Assembly: GCA_003162255.1 (NCBI GenBank)
Contig: PMMJ01000459.1
Coordinates: 1-8,947 of the forward strand
Origin: Acidobacteriaceae bacterium
Lineage (GTDB): Bacteria; Acidobacteriota; Terriglobia; Terriglobales; Acidobacteriaceae
Reading direction: 5' to 3'
DNA: 8,947 nt
The translations under genes were made by a program, and so were the position numbers. The notes beneath the pieces were generated by a model. The model ran no database searches, was not told the origin of the DNA, and worked only from the letters and a program-made list of their open reading frames with translations. This document shows, one piece after another, positions 1-6,091 of the stretch; position 1 is the stretch's first letter; the number at the start of each line of letters is the position of its first letter.

Positions 1-183
1 TGCCTGCCGGCTCACCGCGGCGATGAAGTCACCAACGATGTGATCGACTCGCCACGGTCGCTGGTCTTTCAACAGGCGGAGAACCGGCTGCACGCCCAAA
101 AGGCGATCATGCTGGAATTGATGAAAGGCGAGTTCGTTAAATTGCCCAGCCTGGTCGAGTTGCAAGAACTGGCGCACGTGTAG
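1..183 (+). CDS. argF: Ornithine carbamoyltransferase, C-terminal 60 residues (5' end outside window)
   Basis: The open frame runs from the window edge to TAG at 181-183. The first visible residues, CLPAHRGDEV, are the ornithine-carbamoyltransferase signature (HCLPAHRG) minus its His; the Cys of this motif binds ornithine in the family and separates it from aspartate carbamoyltransferases, which have HPLPR. The following VIDSPRSLVFQQAENRLHAQKAI is the standard C-terminal helix region. The enzyme joins ornithine and carbamoyl phosphate to citrulline (arginine synthesis) or runs in reverse in the arginine deiminase pathway. Carbamate kinase and ornithine aminotransferase downstream favour, but do not prove, a catabolic role (arcB). 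The tail after the last conserved helix (MKGEFVKLPSLVELQELAHV) is a little longer than in many OTCs. The family is clear; anabolic versus catabolic is not decided. Confidence 0.93.
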   Translation, partial: CLPAHRGDEVTNDVIDSPRSLVFQQAENRLHAQKAIMLELMKGEFVKLPSLVELQELAHV

Positions 184-185
184 GC

Positions 186-207
186 GCTAGTCGCTGGGAG
201 CTGGGAG
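186..207. repeat. Degenerate 7-bp tandem repeats left of the four-helix-bundle gene
   Basis: Three heptamers lie head to tail right after the argF stop: GCTAGTC (186-192), GCTGGGA (193-199) and GCTGGGA (200-206). The last two are identical. The GGGAG at 203-207 also serves as the likely ribosome binding site for the GTG start at 214. Similar GCT-phased heptamers lie on the other side of the same gene at 612-639. Confidence 0.6.
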
Positions 208-213
208 AATCAG

Positions 214-597
214 GTGACAGGTGTGGTGAACACGCGTGGGCATCGAGGTCTTGTCGCCTGGCAGAAGGCCATGGAGCTGGTGACCGAGATCTATCGAATT
301 ACCCGGGACTTTCCAAGGGATGAGTTGTACGGATTGGTAAGTCAGCTTAGGCGGGCAGCTGTTTCGGTCCCAAGCAATCTTGCGGAAGGGTATGGGCGGA
401 ATTCACGAAAGGAACTCCATCAATTCGTGGGTGTGGCGCGGGGTTCGTTGGCAGAGATCGAAACGCAAATCGAGATCGCAAAGAATTTGCGTTATACAAC
501 CGAGGAATCTTGCGCCGAATTGCTGTCAAGAGTAGACGAAGTCGGGCGCCTGCTGACCGGGCTACGTGCATGGTCGGCCAAGACCGAAGAGCAGTAA
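214..597 (+). CDS. S23/IVP-family four-helix-bundle protein
   Basis: A 127-residue protein matching the four-helix-bundle family named after proteins encoded in 23S rRNA intervening sequences (TIGR02436 type), which is also related to the Avd accessory protein of diversity-generating retroelements. Visible hallmarks are LVAWQKAMELV (13-23), FPRDELYGLVSQLRRAAVS (33-51), SNLAEGYGR (54-62) and ARGSLAEIETQIEIAKNL (75-92). The predicted form is a small cytoplasmic all-helical oligomer; its biological role is not known, though basic surfaces suggest nucleic-acid binding. The GTG start at 214 is chosen because GGGAG lies 6 nt upstream. The gene sits between argF and arcC, is unrelated to their pathway and has heptamer repeats on both sides, so it looks inserted. 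No reverse transcriptase or rRNA is present in the window, so neither a DGR nor an rRNA intervening sequence is supported. Confidence 0.88.
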   Translation: MTGVVNTRGHRGLVAWQKAMELVTEIYRITRDFPRDELYGLVSQLRRAAVSVPSNLAEGYGRNSRKELHQFVGVARGSLAEIETQIEIAKNLRYTTEESCAELLSRVDEVGRLLTGLRAWSAKTEEQ

Positions 598-608
598 TTA
601 GGAGCCCC

Positions 609-636
609 CTAGCTGCTAGCTACTAGCCGCTAGCTA
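609..636. repeat. Four 7-bp tandem repeats (CTAGCYR) right of the four-helix-bundle gene
   Basis: Four consecutive heptamers, CTAGCTG (609-615), CTAGCTA (616-622), CTAGCCG (623-629) and CTAGCTA (630-636), fill the short gap before arcC. Read in the other phase they are GCTNNNN units like those at 186-206. They contain overlapping GCTAGC palindromes. They also occupy the place where a ribosome binding site for arcC would be expected, and none is visible there. Confidence 0.75.
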
Positions 637-642
637 CAACTT

Positions 643-1683
643 ATGAAGACCATGCTCCTAGCCATCGGCGGAAACTCCCTGATTCGCGCGGGCGAAACCG
701 GAACCATCGCCGAGCAACGGGCAAATGCCCAGCGCACAGCGGCCCAGATCGTCGGCCTCATTCGCGCCGGTTACCGGATCGTGCTCACGCACGGCAATGG
801 TCCGCAAGTCGGGGCAGCGCTCCTGCGGTCCGAACGGGGAGCGAGCCAGGTCCCCGGCCACCCGCTGGACGTTTGCGGCGCCTCGACCCAGGGTGAGATC
901 GGATATCTTCTCCAGCAATCGCTCGAAACCGAACTGCAACTGGCTGATCTGCGCGTGCCAGTTGCAACCGTCGTTACCCAGAGCGTGGTGTCGCCAGACG
1001 ATCCCTCGATGACCCACCCCACCAAACCGATCGGTCCCTTTTATTCGCACGCTGACGCTGAGGAACGCAAACGCCTTTTCGGATGGGAGATCGTCGAGGA
1101 CGCGGCCCGCGGTTATCGCCGCGTGGTACCGTCGCCCGAACCGATTGACATTATTGAACTGGAAGTCATTCGAAGTCTGGTCGATCAAGGTGTGCTGGTC
1201 ATTGCCTGCGGAGGCGGAGGAATTCCCGTGGTCCGCAGGAATGGCAGACTGGAAGGCGTAGAGGCGGTCATCGACAAGGATCGCGCCTCGGCGTGGCTGG
1301 CTTCACGCCTCGGCGTGGATCTATTTGTTATTTCTACCGACACCGATTGCGTCTATCTTGATTACAAGAAACCCACGCAGCGTTCGTTGGAGCGCCTCGC
1401 AGCGGCAGAGTTAGAAGAGTACGCACAGGCTGGCCATTTCCCGCCCGGAAACATGGGCCCGAAAATCGAATCCGTGTTGCGCTTTCTGCGCCAGGGCGGA
1501 AAGGAAGCTATCATTACCTCTTGCGAAAATCTGTGCCAGGCGGTCGTTGGATTGTCCGAAGTTGGTTCGTCCGGCACGCACATTTTCCCGGATCACGACC
1601 GTGCCGGAATAGAGCGCCTCGCTGATCCTAAGAACAAGGATCTGGAAAACAAGGTGCTCGAATTCCCGGTGGGAGGACACTAA
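643..1683 (+). CDS. arcC: Carbamate kinase
   Basis: Carbamate kinase catalyses carbamoyl phosphate + ADP to ATP + carbamate (which falls apart to NH3 and CO2), the energy-yielding last step of the arginine deiminase and related ureide/citrulline pathways. Amino acid kinase fold motifs are in order: AIGGNSL (7-13, nucleotide/phosphate binding; Ser replaces the common Ala of GGNAL), LTHGNGPQVG (48-57), TQGEIGYLLQQSL (82-94), NPTKPIGPFY-like HPTKPIGPFY (125-134), RRVVPSPEPIDI (159-170), ACGGGGIPVV (188-197), GVEAVIDKDRAS (205-216), HFPPGNMGPKIES (265-277) and GTHI (311-314). At 346 residues it is about 30 longer than usual because of a charged tail after GTHI. The first ATG at 643 is used; an in-frame ATG at 652 is possible, and neither has a good Shine-Dalgarno site because heptamer repeats fill the leader. 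The TAA overlaps the next gene's ATG (TAATG), implying translational coupling. Confidence 0.96.
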   Translation: MKTMLLAIGGNSLIRAGETGTIAEQRANAQRTAAQIVGLIRAGYRIVLTHGNGPQVGAALLRSERGASQVPGHPLDVCGASTQGEIGYLLQQSLETELQLADLRVPVATVVTQSVVSPDDPSMTHPTKPIGPFYSHADAEERKRLFGWEIVEDAARGYRRVVPSPEPIDIIELEVIRSLVDQGVLVIACGGGGIPVVRRNGRLEGVEAVIDKDRASAWLASRLGVDLFVISTDTDCVYLDYKKPTQRSLERLAAAELEEYAQAGHFPPGNMGPKIESVLRFLRQGGKEAIITSCENLCQAVVGLSEVGSSGTHIFPDHDRAGIERLADPKNKDLENKVLEFPVGGH

Positions 1684-2717
1684 TGTCAGAGCCGACAATC
1701 ACCGCTGTCCACCCCGTCCAGCCTCCCGCTTCGCAGTCGTCGCTGCGAGGGAAGCCATTGAGACATGTCGTCGAGTCGCAGCAATTCACCGTGCCCCTGC
1801 TCATGGAATTATTCGAGCGCTCGCGGGGCATGGAGCACGTAGTCGCTCGCGGAGGCACCCTCGACTATCAGAACCGCATCATGACCGCGCTTTTTTATGC
1901 GCCTTCCACCCGCACTCGGCTCTCGTTCGAGGCCGCCATGCATCGCTTGGGCGGCCGTGTCTTGTCCACCGAGCACGCGGGTGTGTTCTCTTCGGAGATC
2001 GCAGGCGAGCAGGTGGAGGATTCCATACGGATCATCAGCGGCTATTCGGATGTGATTGTGATTCGCCACTCCGAAGAGGACGGCGCGCGCCGGGCCGCCG
2101 AGGTCTCGCTGGCGCCGGTGATCAATGCCGGAGATGGCAACGGTGGGCAGCATCCGACCCAGGCCTTGCTCGACCTGTACACTATTTACCGGCAGCGTCC
2201 GCTCGATGGGCTTAGTGTTGCCATCATCGGCGAGTTGGACAAGGGCCGCACCGCGCGATCGCTGGCTTATCTGCTGGCTAAGTTTGACCGGGTAAAGATG
2301 TTCTTCGTCAGTCCGCCGCAACTCCAGATGAAGCAGGATATCCTGGACTATCTCGATGAGCATGGTGTCCGCTACGAACTGGAGTCCGACATCGACCGTG
2401 TGATTGGCGAAGTGGATGTGGTCTACCAGACCCGAATCCGTCCCGAGCGAATGCGGGACATGGTTGGCCGAGGAAACGATGGCCAGGAAACGACCGGCCT
2501 CGGCCGTTATGCCATCGATTCGAAAGTAGTGCAGCGCATGAAGCCGGACGCTCTAATCCTTCATCCGTTGCCCCGCACAGTCGAGTTAGATAAGTCAGTA
2601 GATGCCGATCCGCGAGCCATGTATTTTCGACAGGCCATGAATGGGCTCTATGTGCGGATGGCGCTGCTGACCATGCTGTTGGAGAAAGAGCCGGCGGCGG
2701 GGAGTGCCTGGTGGTAG
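1683..2717 (+). CDS. Aspartate carbamoyltransferase-like protein with altered active-site residues
   Basis: A 344-residue carbamoyltransferase, closest in sequence to aspartate carbamoyltransferase (PyrB, which makes carbamoyl aspartate for pyrimidines). Seen: carbamoyl-phosphate loop STRTR (75-79), R128/H129, NAGDG (148-152), QHPTQALLDLYTI (156-168), GRT (188-190), TRIRPER (250-256), HPLPR (294-298, the ATCase form rather than OTC HCLP) and a closing YFRQAMNGLYVRMALL helix. It has about 25 extra N-terminal residues. Two key positions differ from E. coli PyrB. Counting without gaps from STRTR, the place of catalytic Lys84 is Ala107 (codon 2001-2003), while Ser80 is kept as Ser103. Gln231 of the aspartate-binding TRVQ becomes Arg253. 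It overlaps arcC by one base and has a strong GGGAGG site (1671-1676), so the pair is probably co-translated. It may be a diverged carbamoyltransferase using another acceptor, or a non-canonical ATCase. The family is certain; the substrate is not. Confidence 0.85.
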   Translation: MSEPTITAVHPVQPPASQSSLRGKPLRHVVESQQFTVPLLMELFERSRGMEHVVARGGTLDYQNRIMTALFYAPSTRTRLSFEAAMHRLGGRVLSTEHAGVFSSEIAGEQVEDSIRIISGYSDVIVIRHSEEDGARRAAEVSLAPVINAGDGNGGQHPTQALLDLYTIYRQRPLDGLSVAIIGELDKGRTARSLAYLLAKFDRVKMFFVSPPQLQMKQDILDYLDEHGVRYELESDIDRVIGEVDVVYQTRIRPERMRDMVGRGNDGQETTGLGRYAIDSKVVQRMKPDALILHPLPRTVELDKSVDADPRAMYFRQAMNGLYVRMALLTMLLEKEPAAGSAWW

Positions 2718-2772
2718 GAGGGCAAGACGAGCACCGAGTCCGGCCATTCTGTTGTGGTAATTAGGAGAATCC

Positions 2773-4113
2773 ATGAGAGTTCTGGCGGCGATTCTTGCAT
2801 GTGCGTTGGGGATTCCTGCTTTTGCCAGTGACGCCGCCAAGGTCTCTCTCGGAGAAGTGGCCGAGAGCGCAGTTCAACAATCGAAGTTGACACTGCCGGG
2901 AAGCACGCCGTTCCATCTCAAGGCGGAGATCGTCGAGACGACGAACCCGAGTTCGGAGTACCAGGCGAAGGTTGAGGAATACTGGGTATCGTCGCAAGAG
3001 TGGCGGCGGACGATTGAGGCGCCCGGATTTTCTCAGACATTGATTATCAACGGGGATCAGGTTTCGGAGAAAGACACAGGGGACTATTTCCCGTGGTGGC
3101 TCAATGACCTGGTGACGGCGATGATGGATCCGCTGCCCATGTTAGAGACGTTAAAGCAGTCCAATTCGCAGATGGCCAAGCCTCAAGGTCCGGAAAACTC
3201 GAAGACCTGCGCTGATCTGCGCGCGACAGTCAATTGGGGGATCTTTTGTTTTGAAGGCAGCCACGGGTTGCTGACATCGGCGTTCACCCGTGGATACAGC
3301 GCGCAGTTTGAGGACTTCGATGGCTTTGCGGGCAAGCGGGTGGCTCGTCTTATCCTCATAGACCCGGAGCCAGGCACAACGATTCAGGCCAGAATTACGG
3401 AACTGACTGAGGTCCGTCACGTAGACGAGGCCCTGTTCGCCGTCCCAAAGGCCACTCCTCCGCAGGAGCAGATCAAGACTCTTAAGGTGGACGAGGCAAC
3501 GGTGCGAGGGCTAGCGTTGAGCGGCACGGGGATTGCTTGGCCTGTCGTGGGAGGCGGACCGACGACAGGCAGGTGCGCTGTCTACGTATCGGCGGACAGG
3601 GCAGGGCATATGCGGGAAGTGTGGCCCGGGGGTTGCGACAACCCAGGCCTGGAGGATCCTTTGCGCGAGATGGTAAAGAAATGGCAGCTAAGGCCGTCGA
3701 CAGAGAATGGCGCACCGGTGCAGATCGAAGCTCTGGTGACGTTCACGTTCGAGACGAAAGTGGTCAACGATCAGCCATCGCCGAAGGCGTCCGATGTGGA
3801 GGTGCCTAAGCCGGCGACGAATGTGGCGGAGCCTCACAGTCAATACAAGGGACCACCAGTCGTGGCGCCTCGCCTCATCAAGATGGTGAAACCCGATTGC
3901 GGTGTCGGGCAGAGTTGCCATGGGATACACGGCACAGTAGTCGTGCTCGTGCATGTCTTGACGGATGGAACAGTTGGCGAGGTAACAGTGAGGAGCGGCG
4001 AACCGCGATTGTTTGACGATGCCACGAAAGCCGCGAAACAATGCACTTTTCAACCGGGGACATTTTTTGGGAAACCGACCAGCATGACTCTTGATTTGAA
4101 GTACCAGTTTTAG
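2773..4113 (+). CDS. Secreted protein with two TonB C-terminal-like domains
   Basis: A 446-residue exported protein. A short signal peptide (MRVLAAILACALGIPAFA, likely cut after residue 18) leads into a beta-rich region, about 40-225, that resembles LolA-type or outer-membrane-lipoprotein-sorting folds; this is my impression from the strand pattern. A first TonB-like unit lies about 245-328 (GRCAVYVSADRAGHMREV to WQLRP to VTFTFE). A Pro-rich linker with PKPATNVAEP follows. A second, clearer TonB C-terminal unit spans about 361-446 (PPVVAPRLI, GTVVVLVHVLTDGTVGEVTV, CTFQPGTFFGKP, ending LDLKYQF). It lacks the N-terminal membrane anchor of true TonB, so energy transduction is unlikely; such proteins are frequent and uncharacterised in Acidobacteriota. 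AGGAG at 2762-2766 supports the ATG. It lies between the carbamoyltransferase-like gene (55 bp away) and rocD (31 bp away), with no obvious functional link. Confidence 0.85.
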   Translation: MRVLAAILACALGIPAFASDAAKVSLGEVAESAVQQSKLTLPGSTPFHLKAEIVETTNPSSEYQAKVEEYWVSSQEWRRTIEAPGFSQTLIINGDQVSEKDTGDYFPWWLNDLVTAMMDPLPMLETLKQSNSQMAKPQGPENSKTCADLRATVNWGIFCFEGSHGLLTSAFTRGYSAQFEDFDGFAGKRVARLILIDPEPGTTIQARITELTEVRHVDEALFAVPKATPPQEQIKTLKVDEATVRGLALSGTGIAWPVVGGGPTTGRCAVYVSADRAGHMREVWPGGCDNPGLEDPLREMVKKWQLRPSTENGAPVQIEALVTFTFETKVVNDQPSPKASDVEVPKPATNVAEPHSQYKGPPVVAPRLIKMVKPDCGVGQSCHGIHGTVVVLVHVLTDGTVGEVTVRSGEPRLFDDATKAAKQCTFQPGTFFGKPTSMTLDLKYQF

Positions 4114-4130
4114 TTATTACGAATCACCTC

Positions 4131-4136
4131 AGGTGA
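4131..4136 (+). promoter_or_regulatory. Ribosome binding site deciding the rocD start
   Basis: AGGTGA at 4131-4136 is a close match to the anti-Shine-Dalgarno complement and stands 8 nt before ATG at 4145. The in-frame GTG at 4133 lies inside this site and has no such site of its own, so ATG 4145 is preferred. Confidence 0.7.
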
Positions 4137-4144
4137 AGGACCTT

Positions 4145-5365
4145 ATGACAACCGAACTTATAGAAAAATCCAAGCGCACCGATTACTACGTAGAACTCGA
4201 GAACCTGTACGGAGCTCACAACTATCATCCGCTCGACGTGGTAATCGAGCGCGCCGAAGGCGTGTGGGTATATGACGTCGAGGGCAAACGTTACCTAGAC
4301 TGTCTGGCCGCGTACTCCGCGGTAAATCAAGGACACTGTCATCCCAAAATTCTGCAGACTCTCATCGAGCAGGCGCGCAAAGTCACTCTGACCTCGCGCG
4401 CCTTTCGCAACGAGCAACTCCCGCTGCTCTACAAAGAACTCCACGACCTGACTGGCTTCGACCAGGTGCTCCCCATGAACTCCGGCGCCGAGGCCGTCGA
4501 AACCGCGATCAAGACGGCCCGCAAGTGGGGCTACAAGATCAAGGGCATTCCCCAGGACAAAGCGGAGATTATTGTCTGCGCCAATAATTTTCATGGCCGC
4601 ACCGTCACCATCGTCAGCTTCTCGACCGACGAACAATATCGCGATGGCTTCGGCCCGTTCACTCCAGGATTCAAAGTAATTCCCTTCGGCGACGCGCGCT
4701 CTCTCCGCGAAGCCATCACTCCCAACACCTGCGCCTTTCTGGTCGAGCCCATTCAAGGCGAAGCCGGAATCGTCATTCCGCCCAAAGGATTTCTAAAGGA
4801 AGCGGCGGAAATCTGTCGCCAGAATCGCGTGCTGCTGATGGCGGACGAAATCCAATCCGGCCTCGGACGAACCGGCAAGCTCTTCGCCTACATGCACGAA
4901 GGCATCACGCCCGATATCCTGATCGTGGGCAAGGCGCTAGCCGGCGGCTTCTATCCAGTCTCGGCGATACTCGCGTCGCGCGAAATTCTCGGCGTCTACA
5001 AGCCCGGCGACCATGGCAGCACTTTCGGCGGCAACCCCATGGGCTGCGCCATCGCGCGAACCGCGCTGCGCGTCCTGATCGAAGAGAAAATGGTGGAACG
5101 TTCCGCCGAGTTAGGCACTTACTTCCTGACCCTGCTCGAAACCCTGCGCAGCCCCGATTTGAAAGATGTGCGTGGCCGAGGCTTGTGGATCGGCATCGAA
5201 CTCCAGAGCCTCGCGCGTCCCTACTGCGAAGCGCTGAAGGAAGAAGGAATTCTGTGCAAGGAGACGCATGACCGGGTGATTCGCATTGCGCCTCCGCTCA
5301 TCATCACCCGCGAGGAGATTGACTGGGCCTTTCAGCGAATCGCCAAAGTGATTCAGAAGCACTGA
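4145..5365 (+). CDS. rocD: Ornithine aminotransferase (ornithine-oxo-acid transaminase)
   Basis: A class III PLP-dependent aminotransferase of 406 residues that moves the delta-amino group of ornithine to 2-oxoglutarate, giving glutamate-5-semialdehyde and glutamate, in the cytoplasm. Early OAT motifs YGAHNYHPLDVVIERAEG and VWVYDVEGKRYLDCLAAYSAVNQGHCHP are textbook for ornithine aminotransferase, as opposed to the related acetylornithine enzyme. Also seen are MNSGAEAVETAIKTAR (PLP phosphate), NNFHGRT, VEPIQGEAGI, ADEIQSGLGRTG (Asp234 binds the PLP ring nitrogen), and the Schiff-base lysine Lys263 in IVGKALAGGFYPVSA, then STFGGNPMGCA. Length equals the family norm. ATG 4145 is chosen over GTG 4133 on the Shine-Dalgarno site. 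It is on the same strand as the OTC and carbamate kinase genes, so ornithine released from citrulline could pass straight into the glutamate/proline pool. Confidence 0.95.
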   Translation: MTTELIEKSKRTDYYVELENLYGAHNYHPLDVVIERAEGVWVYDVEGKRYLDCLAAYSAVNQGHCHPKILQTLIEQARKVTLTSRAFRNEQLPLLYKELHDLTGFDQVLPMNSGAEAVETAIKTARKWGYKIKGIPQDKAEIIVCANNFHGRTVTIVSFSTDEQYRDGFGPFTPGFKVIPFGDARSLREAITPNTCAFLVEPIQGEAGIVIPPKGFLKEAAEICRQNRVLLMADEIQSGLGRTGKLFAYMHEGITPDILIVGKALAGGFYPVSAILASREILGVYKPGDHGSTFGGNPMGCAIARTALRVLIEEKMVERSAELGTYFLTLLETLRSPDLKDVRGRGLWIGIELQSLARPYCEALKEEGILCKETHDRVIRIAPPLIITREEIDWAFQRIAKVIQKH

Positions 5366-5432
5366 AGTCCCGCTCGCATTTCGATTGATCGTAGTAAACT
5401 TGTCAGACACGCTGCCGATGAGTAAGAGACCG

Positions 5433-5475
5433 GTCAGCGAAGCCGAGCGTTGCGAAACGCCGGTGCCTTGCTGAC
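5433..5475. other. Long imperfect stem-loop with GCGA loop
   Basis: GTCAGCGA (5433-5440) pairs with TTGCTGAC (5468-5475, one G-U). After a small internal loop, GCCG (5442-5445) pairs with CGGT (5461-5464, one G-U). After one bulged A, GCGTT (5447-5451) pairs with AACGC (5456-5460) around a GCGA loop (5452-5455, GNRA type). That makes about 17 pairs in 43 nt. TTGTCAG at 5400-5406 could compete for CTGACAA at 5471-5477. No T-run follows on either strand, so a simple terminator is not supported. It may be a REP/MITE-like palindrome or part of a structured RNA. Confidence 0.45.
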
Positions 5476-5634
5476 AAACGCGGGTGAAGTAGGCGATGGA
5501 CCCGACCAGGGTTACAGCGGCGGTGCCGACTCCGTCCCACCCGCTCCAAACTTTCAAACCTAGCGCTCAAAGAACAGCGGTCACGGGAGCCAACTGCGAA
5601 GTCAAATCGCGTCCATCAAAGTGGGAACAAAGCA

Positions 5635-5658
5635 GGCAGGCAAAAAGCAAGGCCTGCC
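5635..5658 (-). terminator. Possible terminator of the minus-strand PEP-CTERM-type gene
   Basis: GGCAGGC (5635-5641) and GCCTGCC (5652-5658) form a perfect 7-bp stem with a 10-nt loop, about 50 nt past the stop codon of the minus-strand gene. Read on that strand it is followed by TGCTTTGTT, which is only moderately T-rich, so the call is tentative. Confidence 0.3.
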
Positions 5659-5708
5659 CCGCGGCCGAACAAATCCCGCAAGGTAGGCCACTCTTGTTGA
5701 GTCCGAAT

Positions 5709-5948
5709 CTACGGTTGCGAAGGCTTTGCCGCCTTCGACCGAAGAAACATGGCCCCGACACATGTGAGCCCAGCCCCGAGAAGGTAGACTGCAGTCGAGC
5801 CACCCTCCGGAACCTGCTGACATCTATCCCGCGAGTGCCGAGCGTCGCATCCGCGATGATCCTGATGCCCGAAACTGGCAAATGCCGCAGGCGCCACACA
5901 GCACACCGCGACAACTGCCAACCACCACTTTCCGTTACGTTTGATCAT
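5709..5948 (-). CDS. Very small PEP-CTERM-type (VPEGGS) exported protein
   Basis: A 79-residue protein with the full layout of an exosortase substrate. It has a signal peptide with basic start (MIKRNGKWW), a hydrophobic core and AFA cleavage site near residue 24. A very short linker, about residues 25-45, follows, with 3 His and 2 Cys (FGHQDHRGCDARHSRDRC). Then come a VPEGGS motif at 46-51, a hydrophobic helix 52-69 (TAVYLLGAGLTCVGAMFL) and a basic tail (RSKAAKPSQP). This resembles the PEP-CTERM and VPDSG-CTERM classes, whose members are sorted to the surface after cleavage by an exosortase; no exosortase is in the window. AGGGAG (5955-5960 on the minus strand) 6 nt before the ATG is a strong start signal, and a sigma70-like promoter lies upstream. 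The mature peptide would have only about 20-25 residues before the motif. The function is unknown. Confidence 0.78.
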   Translation of the reverse strand: MIKRNGKWWLAVVAVCCVAPAAFASFGHQDHRGCDARHSRDRCQQVPEGGSTAVYLLGAGLTCVGAMFLRSKAAKPSQP

Positions 5949-6043
5949 GAAACACTCCCTTTACATCGAACAGATTAACGAGCCGCATGGGAAGGGGAGT
6001 AGGCGGGGAGTACTTCCCAAGCGATTCCTATATATCCACTTGT

Positions 6044-6073
6044 ATTTAACGGCCTTGGCGAACCTACTGTCAA
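6044..6073 (-). promoter_or_regulatory. Sigma70-like promoter for the PEP-CTERM-type gene
   Basis: On the minus strand, a perfect -35 box TTGACA (6073-6068) is followed after 18 nt by TTAAAT (6049-6044; 4 of 6 match TATAAT). Transcription would begin near 6037, giving a leader of about 90 nt before the ATG at 5948. The leader contains a near-palindrome around AGTACT (GGGGAGTACTTCCC, 6005-6018). Confidence 0.5.
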
Positions 6074-6091
6074 GATGATAGTTTTTGCGAC

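Larger units (their letters stand above)
5366..5708. other. Gene-free stretch between rocD and the minus-strand PEP-CTERM-type gene
   Basis: I see no convincing gene in these 343 bp. Open frames on both strands cross it, but they start in poor contexts and run antisense into rocD or the PEP-CTERM-type gene. It contains the long stem-loop at 5433-5475 and a smaller hairpin at 5635-5658. A hydrophobic minus-strand frame (about 5385-5557, with pieces such as AAVTLVGSIAYF and LTGLLLIGS) could be the remnant of a membrane protein, but I recognise no family. Confidence 0.5.

Noticed and set aside
214..597. Diversity-generating retroelement (Avd) or 23S rRNA intervening sequence
   Set aside because: The protein family fits, but there is no reverse transcriptase, template/variable repeat pair or rRNA in the window.
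658..1188. Long antisense open frames under arcC, the carbamoyltransferase-like gene and rocD (also 1809-2363 and 4295-4756, minus strand)
   Set aside because: GC-rich coding DNA commonly leaves antisense frames open. The sense proteins are unmistakable enzymes and the antisense products show no motifs.
5111..5557. 148-codon minus-strand open frame with hydrophobic stretches, partly antisense to rocD
   Set aside because: It starts at a TTG in a poor context just after a stop codon, its second half is plain antisense of rocD, and it includes the stem-loop. A decayed membrane-protein remnant cannot be excluded but is not supported.
5496..5978. 160-codon plus-strand open frame across the intergenic region and the PEP-CTERM-type gene
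   Set aside because: It has no recognisable domain and no good ribosome binding site, and it is antisense to a gene with signal peptide, sorting motif, strong ribosome binding site and promoter.
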